Shown: positions 29,876 through 39,473, counted from the stretch's first letter. The stretch: 64,000 bases of DNA from AP-15 sp963700195 (GCA_963700195.1 CAVOWQ010000044.1:62001-126000); one strand, 5' to 3'. The notes: generated from the letters alone by a model not told the origin. Numbers and translations: made by a program.

Positions 29876-30814
29876 ATGCCGCCACAGATCGGGTATCTGC
29901 TGCCGACCCGCGAGCGGGTCATGGAAGGCCGGGCGGAGACCGCGCCGTTGCTGGAGCTCGCGGCGCGCGCCGAGGGATTGGGCTTCGATTCGGTGTGGGT
30001 CGGGGACTCGCTGCTGGCCCGGCCGCGACATGATCCGCTCACTCTGCTGGCCGCGGTGGCAGCGCGGACGAAAAAGATGACGCTCGGCACTGCAGTCTTC
30101 CTGCCGGCACTTCGCAATCCGGTTGTGCTGGCGCATCAGCTCGCCACCCTCGATCAAATCAGCGAGGGACGACTCGTCCTCGGGGCGGGCATCGCCAGCG
30201 ACGTGCCCAATATCCGGGCGGAATTCGCGGCGGCGGGCGTACCGTTCGAAGGACGCGTCGGCCGGATGATGGAAGGCCTGCGCCTCTGCCGCGCATTGTG
30301 GACGGGCAAGCCGGTCGATTGGCAAGGCCGCTGGCCAGTCCAAGGCGGGGTTCTGGGGCCAACCCCTTACCGCGCCGGCGGCCCGCCGATCTGGATGGCG
30401 GGTTCGGTCCGCCCCGCTCTCGAGCGGGCTGCCCGGCATTTCGACGGCTGGTTCGCCAACGAGGCAGACCTCGGACGTTGGAAGCAGCAATGGGCCGAGG
30501 TGCAGCAGATGCGTCGAGACGCCGGGCGCGACGCCGGCGGGTTCATGGCCGCGATTTATGTGACCCTAGCGATCGACGAGGACGCCAGCCGCGCCGGGCA
30601 GCGGATCGACGCCTTTCTCGAAAGATATTACGGGCAACCGGCCGAGGTGCTGCGCCGGAGGCAGGCTGTCTATGGCGGTCCGCCTGACCGCGCGGCCGGG
30701 TTTCTTAAAAGCTTCGCCGAGGCGGGCGCCAGTCACATGATTGTCCGTCTCGCCGGGGACCCGGACCGGCAGCTCGAGAGCCTCACGGCAATTCGCAGAC
30801 AGCTCGGCTGGTAG
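29876..30814 (+). CDS. LLM-class flavin-dependent oxidoreductase
   Basis: 312-residue luciferase-like (bacterial luciferase/F420-dependent) TIM-barrel enzyme. Blocks typical of the family are LLPTRERVMEG, LGFDSVWVGDSLLARPRHDPL, LGTAVFLPALRNPVVLAHQLATL split around residue 85, and GRLVLGAG. Substrate unknown. Ribosome-binding site GGGAGGA precedes the ATG. Follows usg by 18 bases and may be cotranscribed. Confidence 0.85.
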   Translation: MPPQIGYLLPTRERVMEGRAETAPLLELAARAEGLGFDSVWVGDSLLARPRHDPLTLLAAVAARTKKMTLGTAVFLPALRNPVVLAHQLATLDQISEGRLVLGAGIASDVPNIRAEFAAAGVPFEGRVGRMMEGLRLCRALWTGKPVDWQGRWPVQGGVLGPTPYRAGGPPIWMAGSVRPALERAARHFDGWFANEADLGRWKQQWAEVQQMRRDAGRDAGGFMAAIYVTLAIDEDASRAGQRIDAFLERYYGQPAEVLRRRQAVYGGPPDRAAGFLKSFAEAGASHMIVRLAGDPDRQLESLTAIRRQLGW

Positions 30815-30818
30815 GCCG

Positions 30819-31383
30819 CTAGACGGGGAAGCCGGCGCGGCGCGGCGACAGGCTGATGCCGCTGCGCGCGGCCTCGATCATATAGTAGCGGGTCATCTGC
30901 ACGATGTCGGTGCGCCAGTAGAGCTGCTGCTGCTCGTCTTCGAGAAAATCGGGGCCGGCAAAGGCGTAACAGTAGGTTTCGACATAGCGCCGGCCGGGAT
31001 CGCCAACGATCGGCGCGTCGCGCCAGCCGAATTTCCAGCCGGCATGCTCGGCGCCGATGCGCCAACGTTCGAGACGCACCGCCAGTGTGCTCGCGTCGAG
31101 CGCATCGAGCGCCGGCACACGGTAGACGACAACCAGCCGGTGCACATTGAGCTGCAATTGCATCAAGAACTCGTCGCCGAACGCGTTGACGATGTAGGTG
31201 GCGTCGGAAGCGCCCGCGCACGTGGCGGATCTCGACCCGCGAGCGCGCGACATCGGCCAGCTCGACATCGACCGGAGCCGTGTCGAAACTCGGCAATTCG
31301 TATTCGACCGCGCGCAATGCTTCCAGCATCTGGCCGGTCAGAAAGAGCTCGGTCCGCCGCTGCGCCTCGACAATAGTCAACAT
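30819..31383 (-). CDS. Unrecognised protein, about 187 aa (one frameshift)
   Basis: Two open frames join at about 31213 by removing one base: MLTIVEAQRRTELFLTG through RHVRG, then ASDATYIVNAFGDEFLMQLQ to the end at the TAG 30819-30821. The sequence is protein-like, with aromatic residues in the C-terminal part (YVETYCYAFAGPDFLEDE) and no membrane segment. I do not recognise the family. Convergent with the luciferase-like gene, 4 bases from its stop. Confidence 0.6.
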
Positions 31384-31791
31384 TTCCCGCTCCCGCCGAT
31401 ACCGGCGAAAACACGGGCGGCAGTGGCGGCGTTCCGGCAGGGTACCGCCGCGTTGCAGTTGCGCGGCGGGCCGGCGGGATTGCCTGACTGCCCCTGGCAA
31501 ACCGTCCGCGTCCGTGCCGCGCACCCTGTTCCCCCCTGTTTTATCTGGTCAAGATCAGGCACCGGCTGCTACTTCAAATCGCAGTTTCGCATCCGTTCAC
31601 CGGTGCCGATGCGCGGGAGAATACAATATCAATATGGCAATTGCGTGATTATATTTTTGCGTATCAGCAACTGGGCCGCCAAAACCGCTGATTGCTTTTC
31701 AGCCGGGGAGTGGCCCTTTGGGCCGCTCCTCCTTCCTTAACCAAACAAAAATGTATGTAAAGCGTGGGTCGGACGGGTAGGGCAGAGAAAC
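31384..31791. other. Gene-free stretch with a hairpin
   Basis: No convincing gene in about 400 bases. Base composition becomes visibly more AT-rich from about 31610, towards the beta-helix gene. A hairpin at 31704-31730 (GGAG-T-GGCCC / GGGCC-G-CTCC around TTT) lies about 60 bases before the gene start and could be a transcriptional element or the remains of a terminator. Confidence 0.4.
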
Positions 31792-33624
31792 GTGTTTCAA
31801 CGGAAGCCGTTGTCCTACCTGATGTTGAAACGTAGCCTCTTCGGCCTCGCGTTGGTGCTGGCCGCCTCGTCGGTGCCGGCGGCCTCTGTTCCCACCTCCC
31901 AGCCCCCGCCGCCCCTCAAAATTGCCGAGCTGGGGCTTGCGGTATCGACCAACGCCGCCCTCAAGAAACTCAAATCCGCCGAGTTTACCTCCGCCTGGCG
32001 TCTGGGCTTCTACGCGGCTGACGACAGCCCGCGAGTGGTCTACAAATCCACGAACTCCGCTTGCTCACTGAATAGTGGTAACGGAGACAATGGCTCGCAG
32101 ATCAAACTCGCGGATGGCAACTGCGCCATCGCGGACTTCGCCAGGGGGCCCCCGACTCCTATGATTTGGGGCGCCTTGGGTAATGGGTCCAGTGATGACG
32201 CCTTCGCAGTCCAAGCGGCTGTTAGCGCTCTGCAAGGCACCGGGCATTCGCTGTCGCTTGGGGAACATCGATACGGTGTAGCCTCTACCATCAACCTGAC
32301 GGGCTCGTTGGAGATCTTTGGCGGTAACCGCGGGAACCCAAACACACTCGCACCGGTCAGTGGGTTCATTCCCCTCACCGTCAACATGACGGTTCTCTCG
32401 CTTTCGAGCACCTCAGGCGGCAGCAATCTCCACGACTTCTCGATCTTCGCGGGGCCTACGGGGATACCGACCGCGGGCTCGTGGATCGTTCTGAACGGGA
32501 ACAACACCACCATCCGTCGCCTATTCCTGGAGAGCCCATGTGGGGCGATCGACGAGCAGAGCGGCAACAGCAACATCATCGAAGACAACGAGATCAATAA
32601 TTACGCGAAGGCCGGCTGCATAGCTGTTAAAATCGGTTCCCGAACGACCGGCGGTAACACCATCGGGACACGCGTGCTCCATAACGTCATCGCTGGGTCC
32701 CAAAGCACCCCCGCTGAAGCAGGGATTGCCATTTATGACAGCGGTGGTGGCTCGTTCTTTGATAACGACGTTTTGTACTCGACCTGGGGAACCAAGATTA
32801 TCCCCGGCGCGAAGCAGATCGTTCAATGGTCCACCTGGACCGGGGATCAAGGCGGCGACAGTAACGTATCCGGCAATCTGCTGATTGATCCGCAAACCGC
32901 CACGTCAATTGTTGAGGGCCTGCAGTTTACCGGCTCCTGGTCCTCGAATGCCTCGGCTGGGCCACCCCTGATCATCCGCAATACGGGTGGTGGAAAAATC
33001 AACAACGTGCATTTTGTCGGGCACCGCTTCTACGCGAACGGTAATAATGATGCCGCAGACATCCTGGCTGGGATAAACATCGAGTTTGACGCCAGCCAGT
33101 TCTGCCTCGGGGGCAACAGCCACACGGGGATCAGTGCCAAAGTCGGTTCCGCGGTTACCTCGGTCGCTTTCCGCAACTCGTTGTTCGGTAACTGTAACGG
33201 CAGTTCGACAGGTGCGGGTGTTTCCGCCACAGGCACGGGCATCTCTGTCGCCAGCTCCGACACACGGGTCACCATCACCGGAAACAACTTCATTTCTGCG
33301 GCGACGCCGCTCAGTCTTACAGGCAACTCCTGTTGCGCCGTGATCAGCGGCAACCAAGGACTGGACAACGCCAACGCTCCATCGGTGATCGCAGCGGCCA
33401 CAACGATCACTCTGGGGCCACAGTTCCTCCAACCGATCACCGGCACTGCGGCAATCAGCACCCTGAACGGCTATTGGCCTAATCGCATCGTAATTCTCGA
33501 TCCGATTTCAGCGGGCGTAAACTTCGTGACCGGCGGTAACATCTGCAACGCGCTCAGCCCGGCACGGAACGTGGCGGTTATCGCTACCTACTCAGTCGGC
33601 CCCAACTGCTGGACGCTTAAGTAA
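31792..33624 (+). CDS. Secreted right-handed beta-helix protein
   Basis: About 600 residues. An N-terminal signal peptide (LFGLALVLAASSVPAASVPTS) is followed by a pectate-lyase-3-like opening (GALGNGSSDDAFAVQAAVSAL) and many short Asn/Gly/Thr-rich turns typical of a parallel beta-helix. Start may be the GTG at 31792 or the ATG at 31822, which begins directly before the signal peptide. Such proteins are polysaccharide lyases, surface proteins or phage tail spikes; the catalytic residues cannot be assigned here. Codon use is richer in A/T than neighbours, hinting at transfer. Stands alone. Confidence 0.75.
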   Translation: MFQRKPLSYLMLKRSLFGLALVLAASSVPAASVPTSQPPPPLKIAELGLAVSTNAALKKLKSAEFTSAWRLGFYAADDSPRVVYKSTNSACSLNSGNGDNGSQIKLADGNCAIADFARGPPTPMIWGALGNGSSDDAFAVQAAVSALQGTGHSLSLGEHRYGVASTINLTGSLEIFGGNRGNPNTLAPVSGFIPLTVNMTVLSLSSTSGGSNLHDFSIFAGPTGIPTAGSWIVLNGNNTTIRRLFLESPCGAIDEQSGNSNIIEDNEINNYAKAGCIAVKIGSRTTGGNTIGTRVLHNVIAGSQSTPAEAGIAIYDSGGGSFFDNDVLYSTWGTKIIPGAKQIVQWSTWTGDQGGDSNVSGNLLIDPQTATSIVEGLQFTGSWSSNASAGPPLIIRNTGGGKINNVHFVGHRFYANGNNDAADILAGINIEFDASQFCLGGNSHTGISAKVGSAVTSVAFRNSLFGNCNGSSTGAGVSATGTGISVASSDTRVTITGNNFISAATPLSLTGNSCCAVISGNQGLDNANAPSVIAAATTITLGPQFLQPITGTAAISTLNGYWPNRIVILDPISAGVNFVTGGNICNALSPARNVAVIATYSVGPNCWTLK

Positions 33625-33719
33625 GTTCATACTCAACCAATCGCGATCCGTCTTCGGGAACGCAAAAGTCATTATTCCGGGAAGGCTCTCGTCACCTCTC
33701 TACTCAGCTAAATTTCAAG

Positions 33720-34467
33720 TCAAAAAAGCGGCTGTTTCGGTGAAGCCTCTAGCGGGCAGCCCCGCCAGAGGCGGCGCTGCGGTGCAGGGTTATTCGGCGG
33801 CGGCGAGGGTTGGGGTTTGCGCGCGGCGAGGATTACGGCGGCTTCCTTGGCGACGCGGGTGCCCTCGAAGAAGCGGGGGTTCTGCGTGCCCCACAGCTTG
33901 ACCGCGTTGGCGAAGGTGAAGTCGCGGAAATTGTCGGCGGTGATGTGGCCGTCCTCGACCAGCTCATAGGCCTCGGGCAATGGATGGCGCATGTCGATCA
34001 CGTCGAAATGGCCGATATCCGAGCTGAAGATCGCGTTGAGCTTCGACCCGGCCGCGTGACGCCCCCGAGGAAGATCGCCTTGGCGGTCGCATGGCCGCAG
34101 CGGCGAAATGGCCGATGTGGTTGTCGACGAAATTGGTCGGCGACAGTCGCAGGCCCTGACTGCTCGAGGCGCTGTGGAAGGTCGGCGCAATGCCCGGTTC
34201 GACGCATTTCGCCCAGACCGGGTCGTAGTCGTACTCGCTGTCGATGCCGAGCACATCGCTGGCCGGGCCGATAACGTCGTGGCGAATTTCGAGTCCCAGG
34301 ATGTTAGCCCCAACATCATCTCGGCCAAGGGGTTCGGCGATACGCACCCCGTCGCGCCTAATGATACGGCGGAAGGCCGCGCCCAGAATTGCTGCACCGA
34401 GATCGTGTTGGAGGGCCCGGCGCCCGACGCCGAGCCCACCGAAGGCGAGGGCTGCTAGCGCTCTCAT
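33720..34467 (-). pseudogene. Amidohydrolase (TIM-barrel metal hydrolase) remnant
   Basis: Pieces of a COG2159-type amidohydrolase in different frames: first DPVWAKCVEPGIAPTFHSA and NFVDNHIGHFAAAA (about 34100-34260), then AIFLGGVTR, then directly KLNAIFSSDIGHFDVIDM and the C-terminus NFRDFTFANAVKLWGTQNPRFFEGT. Between GGVTR and KLNAIF about 100 residues normally found in the family are missing, and the N-terminal half is not recognisable. Frameshifts plus an internal deletion mean this copy is dead regardless of sequence error. Confidence 0.72.
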
Positions 34468-34637
34468 CCGAGTTGAGCTAAACCAATGGCGCTTCGCCCA
34501 GAGGTGGCGAAGCAGTGGCTGGTTTCCCAGCAGTCAACTTCGTTGGAATCGCTGCAAAAAAACCTGAACGTCTGCTGCCGGAGGGCCGTCTCTGCAACTG
34601 CCGGGCGGTCGAACCTTAGATCCGCAGGTGATTAGAA

Positions 34638-34880
34638 ATGAAACACGTCGTACTCGCCGTCATGGTTGGGCTTGGCACCCTCGCTCTCGCTCATCAGAGC
34701 CACGCCGCCGCCTGTGCCAATGGTGTCTACCGAGCGGGATGCGCCGGGCCCAATGGGGCGGCGGTCGTCCGCAAACCCCCAGCGTACCACGCCAAACCCG
34801 CGGTCACCTGCGCCAAGGGGATCTACCGGGCGGGGTGCGCCGGACCGAATGGGGCCGCGGTCGTCCGCAGGCCGTACTAG
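34638..34880 (+). CDS. Small secreted protein with two Cys-Gly repeats
   Basis: 80 residues with a signal peptide (MKHVVLAVMVGLGTLALAHQ, cleavage near SHAAA). The mature part contains two near-identical units, CANGVYRAGCAGPNGAAVVR and CAKGIYRAGCAGPNGAAVVR, separated by a proline/alanine linker. Each unit has two cysteines. I recall this family in Bradyrhizobium relatives, function unknown. About 90 bases upstream of the FGE gene on the same strand. Confidence 0.78.
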   Translation: MKHVVLAVMVGLGTLALAHQSHAAACANGVYRAGCAGPNGAAVVRKPPAYHAKPAVTCAKGIYRAGCAGPNGAAVVRRPY

Positions 34881-34970
34881 CGCATCGGGACGCTGGCATT
34901 TGCCGACGAGTTGGCCCGCGACCGACTTGCTGCTTATGATCGGCGCATTCGGCCTCGTCGGGATTCTTCT

Positions 34971-35969
34971 ATGACCGGTATCGCTACAGATCTTCCAAGA
35001 AATCCTGACGTCGGGCGCCCGAGCTCGCGTCTCGCCGATATGGTGTGGATTCCTGGTGGCACCTTCCGCATGGGGTCGGACAAGCATTATGTGGAGGAGG
35101 CGCCAGTCCACCGCGTGACTGTCGACGCCTTCTGGGTTGATCGCACTCCGGTGACAAACCGCGAATTCCGCGAGTTCGTCAGGGCGACCGGGCATGTCAC
35201 TTTCGCCGAGATCGCGCCGGATCCGAAGGACTATCCGGGCGCTCTGCCCAACATGCTCAAGGCCGGCTCTCTGGTTTTCAGTCCACCGAAGCACCCGGTC
35301 GATGATATGCGCGACTGGAGCCAGTGGTGGACATTCAAGTTTGGTGCCAACTGGCGGCGGCCCTACGGACCGCGCAGCTCGCTCAGTGGGCTCAATGATC
35401 ATCCCGTCGTTCACGTCGCCTACGGCGACGCGTTGGCTTACGCGCAATGGGCGGGCAAGGACTTGCCGACCGAAGCGGAGTGGGAGTTTGCGGCCCGCGG
35501 CGGGCTCGACGGCACAGAGTTCGCCTGGGGCGATGAATTTACCCCCGGCGGCAAGCAGATGGCAAACACCTGGCAGGGCGCGTTTCCGCACGAGAATCTC
35601 AAGCTCGACGGATACGAGCGCACCTCGCCGGTGACTGCGTTCCCACCGACCGGCTACGGCGTTTACGACATGATCGGCAATGTGTGGGAATGGACCAGCG
35701 ACTGGTATTCAACCAAGCATGATGGCGATGCGGACAAGGCTTGCTGCATCCCGATCAATCCGCGAGGCGGTCGCGAGGACGCGAGCTACGACCCCTGCCA
35801 GCCCGAAATCAGGATCCCTCGGAAGGTGCTGAAAGGCGGTTCGCATCTCTGTGCGCCGAATTACTGCCGCCGTTACCGCCCGGCTGCGCGTCATCCTGAG
35901 CCGGTGGACACTTCGACGAGCCATGTCGGTTTCCGTTGCGTCGTTCGTCAGGCGAGCTCGTCACGATGA
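34971..35969 (+). CDS. Formylglycine-generating enzyme (SUMF1/FGE)
   Basis: 332 residues from the ATG at 34971. Opens with the FGE-sulfatase signature DMVWIPGGTFRMGSD and ends with LKGGSHLC...YCRRYRPAAR...HVGFRC. Cysteines 294 and 299 occupy the C-X4-C positions that bind copper and drive oxidation of the sulfatase cysteine to formylglycine in true FGEs, so this is likely active and not a mere FGE-like lectin or kinase partner. No signal peptide: acts in the cytoplasm. Its stop overlaps the first arylsulfatase start (ATGA), so enzyme and substrate are coupled. Confidence 0.93.
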   Translation: MTGIATDLPRNPDVGRPSSRLADMVWIPGGTFRMGSDKHYVEEAPVHRVTVDAFWVDRTPVTNREFREFVRATGHVTFAEIAPDPKDYPGALPNMLKAGSLVFSPPKHPVDDMRDWSQWWTFKFGANWRRPYGPRSSLSGLNDHPVVHVAYGDALAYAQWAGKDLPTEAEWEFAARGGLDGTEFAWGDEFTPGGKQMANTWQGAFPHENLKLDGYERTSPVTAFPPTGYGVYDMIGNVWEWTSDWYSTKHDGDADKACCIPINPRGGREDASYDPCQPEIRIPRKVLKGGSHLCAPNYCRRYRPAARHPEPVDTSTSHVGFRCVVRQASSSR

Positions 35970-38377
35970 CCGACGCACATTGCGAAGGTGACGATCAGAC
36001 CATGAGCAGCGAAGACAAGAAGCATCGTTCACATCTCCCGATCCCTACTCCCGAGCGAACCGGGCTGATCACGTATGATGCGAAGGATCCGGACACCAAA
36101 TTCCCGCCGATCGAGCAGTTGCGCCCGCCCAAGGGCGCACCCAACGTGCTGCTGATCCTGATCGACGACGCCGGGTTTGGCTCCGCGAGCGCCTTCGGCG
36201 GCCCCTGCCAGACGCCGAACGCCGAAAAGCTGGCGGCGGCCGGGCTGAAGTACAATCGCTTCCACACCACGGCCCTCTGCTCCCCGACGCGGGCGGCGCT
36301 GCTGACCGGGCGCAACCATCACTCTGCAGGCATGGGCGGCATCACCGAGATCGCCACCGGCGCACCGGGCTACAGCTCGGTGCTGCCCAATACCATCTCG
36401 CCGCTCGCGCGGACCCTCAAGCTCAACGGCTATTCGACCGCGCAGTTTGGCAAATGCCACGAAGTGCCGGTGTGGGAGACGAGCCCGGTCGGACCGTTCG
36501 ACGCATGGCCGACCGGCGGCGGCGGGTTCGAATACTTCTACGGCTTTATCGGCGGCGAGGCGAACCAGTGGTATCCCACGCTATACGAGGGCACCACGCC
36601 GGTCGAGCCGAAGAAGACGCCCGAAGAGGGCTACCACTTCATGGCGGACATGACCGACAAGGCGATGGCCTGGGTCGCGCAGCAGAAGGCGCTGGCACCC
36701 GACAAGCCCTTCTTCGTCTACTTCGCGCCCGGCGCCACCCACGCGCCTCACCATGTGCCCAAGGAGTGGGCCGACAAGTACAAGGGCAAGTTCGACCAGG
36801 GCTGGGACAAATTGCGCGAAGAGACCATCGCCCGGCAGAAGACGCTCGGCGTCATCCCGAAGGACTGCCAGCTCACCGCGCGCCACACGGAGATCCCGGC
36901 GTGGGATGACATGCCCGAGGCATTAAAGCCGATCCTGCGCCGCCAGATGGAGGTCTATGCGGGGTTCATGGAGTACACCGACCACCATGTCGGACGCCTG
37001 CTCGACGGCTTGAAGAAGCTCAACATTCTCGACGATACCCTCGTCTACTACATCATCGGCGACAACGGCGCCTCGGCCGAGGGCACGTTGAACGGCGCCT
37101 ACAACGAGATGGCCAATTTCAACGGCTTGGCGGCCTTGGAGACCCCGGAATTCCTGATGGAGCGGTACGAGAAGCTCGGCGGGCCCGAGTCGTACAATCA
37201 CTACGCCGTGGGCTGGGCGCATGCAATGAACGCCCCTTACCAGTGGACCAAGCAGGTCGCCTCCCACTGGGGCGGGACGCGCAACGGCACCATCGTGCAC
37301 TGGCCCAACGGCATCAAGGCCAAAGGCGAAATCCGCTCGCAGTTCCACCACGTCATCGACGTAGCACCCACCATCCTCGAGGCGGCGGGGCTGCCCGAGC
37401 CGGTCTCGGTCAACGGCGTACAGCAGCGGCCCATCGAGGGCGTCAGCATGCTGTACTCGTTCGACGACGCCAAGGCCGCGGAGCGGCATGAGACGCAGTA
37501 CTTCGAAATGTTCGGCAACCGCGGCATCTACCACAAGGGCTGGACTGCGGTGACCAAGCACGGCACACCCTGGGTGCTCGTGGGCCGGAAGACCGTGGCC
37601 CTCGACGACGACGTCTGGGAGCTCTACGACACCAGCAAGGACTGGAGCCAGGCCAACGACCTCGCCAAGCAAATGCCGGAGAAGCTCCACGAGCTGCAGC
37701 GACTGTGGCTGATCGAGGCGACGCGCTACAACGTATTGCCGATCGACGACCGGGTCATCGAGAAGATGAATCCGGACACCGCCGGCCGGCCGGTGCTGAT
37801 CAAGGGGAAGACCCAGCTGCTGTTCGGCGGCATGGGGCGCCTGTCGGAGAACTGCGTCCTGAACATCAAAAACAAGTCCCACTCCGTCACCGCCGAGATC
37901 GAGGTCCCGGAGGCTGGGGCTGAGGGCGTGATAATCGCCCAGGGCGCGAACATCGGTGGCTGGAGCCTCTACGCGAAGAACGGCAAGCTCAAATACTGCT
38001 ACAATGTGGCGGGGGTGAATTATTTCTACGTGGAAGCCGCACGGGCATTGCCGGCGGGCGAGCACCAGGTACGCATGGAGTTTGCCTACGCCGGCGGCGG
38101 CCTCGGCAAGGGCGGGCAGGTGACGCTCTACGTCGACGGCGAGAAGGTCGGCGAAGGGGCGATCCCAATGACGCAGGCGATGGTCTTCTCCGCCGACGAC
38201 GGCTGCGACGTCGGCGAGGACAGCGGCGCCCCCGTCTCCCCGGACTACGGCTCGCGCGGCAATGCTTTCAACGGAACGGTCAAGGGGGTGCAGCTCGCCA
38301 TCGGCGAGGCGGCCGAGAGCTCGGATCACCTCGTCTCGCCGGAGGATGCCATCCGCATCGCGATGGCACGGCAGTAA
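35966..38377 (+). CDS. Arylsulfatase, CSPTR type with C-terminal lectin-like domain
   Basis: About 803 residues. Alkaline-phosphatase-fold sulfatase: metal-site LLILIDDAGFG near residue 60, and the formylglycine motif CSPTRAALLTG with cysteine 105 as the residue to be oxidised. The C-terminal ~200 residues (from RPVLIKGKTQLLFGG) look like a LamG/concanavalin-type beta-sandwich, as in the large AtsD-like sulfatases. No signal peptide. Start overlaps the FGE stop; the ATG at 36002 is an alternative. Natural substrate unknown. Confidence 0.93.
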   Translation: MTDAHCEGDDQTMSSEDKKHRSHLPIPTPERTGLITYDAKDPDTKFPPIEQLRPPKGAPNVLLILIDDAGFGSASAFGGPCQTPNAEKLAAAGLKYNRFHTTALCSPTRAALLTGRNHHSAGMGGITEIATGAPGYSSVLPNTISPLARTLKLNGYSTAQFGKCHEVPVWETSPVGPFDAWPTGGGGFEYFYGFIGGEANQWYPTLYEGTTPVEPKKTPEEGYHFMADMTDKAMAWVAQQKALAPDKPFFVYFAPGATHAPHHVPKEWADKYKGKFDQGWDKLREETIARQKTLGVIPKDCQLTARHTEIPAWDDMPEALKPILRRQMEVYAGFMEYTDHHVGRLLDGLKKLNILDDTLVYYIIGDNGASAEGTLNGAYNEMANFNGLAALETPEFLMERYEKLGGPESYNHYAVGWAHAMNAPYQWTKQVASHWGGTRNGTIVHWPNGIKAKGEIRSQFHHVIDVAPTILEAAGLPEPVSVNGVQQRPIEGVSMLYSFDDAKAAERHETQYFEMFGNRGIYHKGWTAVTKHGTPWVLVGRKTVALDDDVWELYDTSKDWSQANDLAKQMPEKLHELQRLWLIEATRYNVLPIDDRVIEKMNPDTAGRPVLIKGKTQLLFGGMGRLSENCVLNIKNKSHSVTAEIEVPEAGAEGVIIAQGANIGGWSLYAKNGKLKYCYNVAGVNYFYVEAARALPAGEHQVRMEFAYAGGGLGKGGQVTLYVDGEKVGEGAIPMTQAMVFSADDGCDVGEDSGAPVSPDYGSRGNAFNGTVKGVQLAIGEAAESSDHLVSPEDAIRIAMARQ

Positions 38378-38438
38378 ATGCGCTCAGCACGCTGACTGTA
38401 AACAATTCATAACCGCCAGCACACGGCAGGAGATTATC

Positions 38439-38972
38439 GTGATAACTGAGACCACCGCGAAAGCCCCGCTGCACCAGCGCGCCATGCACGAACTCAAGGA
38501 GGTCGTGTTCATTACTCTTTATCTCTACGTCACCCTCGGGGCGGTGATCCTGATGAAGACAGCGGTGCTGCATACCCAGGGCGTCGAATTCACCCCTTGG
38601 GGCATCGCCATCGTTAAGGCCGTGGTGCTGGCGAAATTCATGCTGCTCGGCGAGGCCATGAGAATCGGCGGGCGCCGCACCACCGGCCCGCTGATCTGGC
38701 CGACGCTACAGAAGGCGTTCGGCCTGCTGGTACTGCTGATTATCATGACGATCATCGAGGAAGCCGTCGTCGGCCTCTTCCACCACCGATCGATTCCCGC
38801 ATCGCTCGGCGACCTCTTTGGTTCTCGCCTCGAGGAAACGCTTGCCGGCTACCTGATCATGCTGATGGTGCTGCTCCCGTATTGCGCCTTCCGCGTGCTC
38901 GAGGAGGCGCTCGGTGAAGGCCGGCTGGCGCGGATGTTCTTTGTCGAGCGGGAGCCAATTGAACGAATCTAA
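38439..38972 (+). CDS. Four-helix membrane protein next to sulfatase (copy 1)
   Basis: 177 residues from a GTG with a good Shine-Dalgarno (GGCAGGAG). Four hydrophobic segments: VVFITLYLYVTLGAVILM, WGIAIVKAVVLAKFMLLG, AFGLLVLLIIMTIIEEAVVG and AGYLIMLMVLLPYCAF. Conserved EE in the third helix and a C-terminal GEGRLARMFF. Family not recognised. A clearly homologous second copy lies at 42963-43528, also next to sulfatase sequence, suggesting a functional tie to sulfatases. Confidence 0.82.
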   Translation: MITETTAKAPLHQRAMHELKEVVFITLYLYVTLGAVILMKTAVLHTQGVEFTPWGIAIVKAVVLAKFMLLGEAMRIGGRRTTGPLIWPTLQKAFGLLVLLIIMTIIEEAVVGLFHHRSIPASLGDLFGSRLEETLAGYLIMLMVLLPYCAFRVLEEALGEGRLARMFFVEREPIERI

Positions 38973-39029
38973 GGGAAGCCTGGGGGTTTGTCCTAGATTA
39001 CGCGGGCTAGTCAGCAAAGAGGAACGGGC

Positions 39030-39473
39030 ATGGCAGATGCAACCGCCGCCGCTCATGCTGGCAGGTTCGAAGTAAGGGCAACCGCGGCTGATCATTTTGC
39101 CTGGGTCCGCACCCGCCTCGCCCTCGAGCGCACGATGATGGCATGGCAGCGCACTGCCGTCGCGCTGATCGGCTTCGGTTTCGCGATCGTCCAATACTTC
39201 AACCACTTGCAGCAGATCCCCGGCGCCCGCCCCGCCTATCTTCCAACCGCGCCCGAGTATCTAGGGCTCGCGCTGATTTCGTGCGGCATCGTTGCGCTCG
39301 TCGTTTCGCTTTGGCAGTACCGGTGGACGGTTCGTTACCTGTGGAGCGGATCGTTCGCGCCGATCGCCGGGCTGACAAAGGAGGGAATGCAATCGCCGGT
39401 CATTGTGGTCGCCATCCTCCTCATCTTCATCGGCCTGTTCGCCTTTTTTGCCGTGTTGTTCCGCCTGACCTAG
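39030..39473 (+). CDS. DUF202 (YidH-family) membrane protein
   Basis: 147 residues. The DUF202 signature WVRTRLALERTMMAWQRTAVALIGFGF is followed by three predicted transmembrane segments (around 45-65, 80-100 and 125-145). Function of the family is unknown. Lies between the four-helix protein and the second sulfatase with short gaps, so probably in one transcript from 34971 to 41088. Confidence 0.85.
   Translation: MADATAAAHAGRFEVRATAADHFAWVRTRLALERTMMAWQRTAVALIGFGFAIVQYFNHLQQIPGARPAYLPTAPEYLGLALISCGIVALVVSLWQYRWTVRYLWSGSFAPIAGLTKEGMQSPVIVVAILLIFIGLFAFFAVLFRLT

Noticed and set aside
33720..33772. Hairpin (GCCTCT / AGAGGC with inner GCGGG / CCCGC) followed on the minus strand by a T-run, a possible terminator.
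   Set aside because: About 17 bases separate the stem from the T-run, the stem lies inside the amidohydrolase remnant, and no active transcript can be assumed there.
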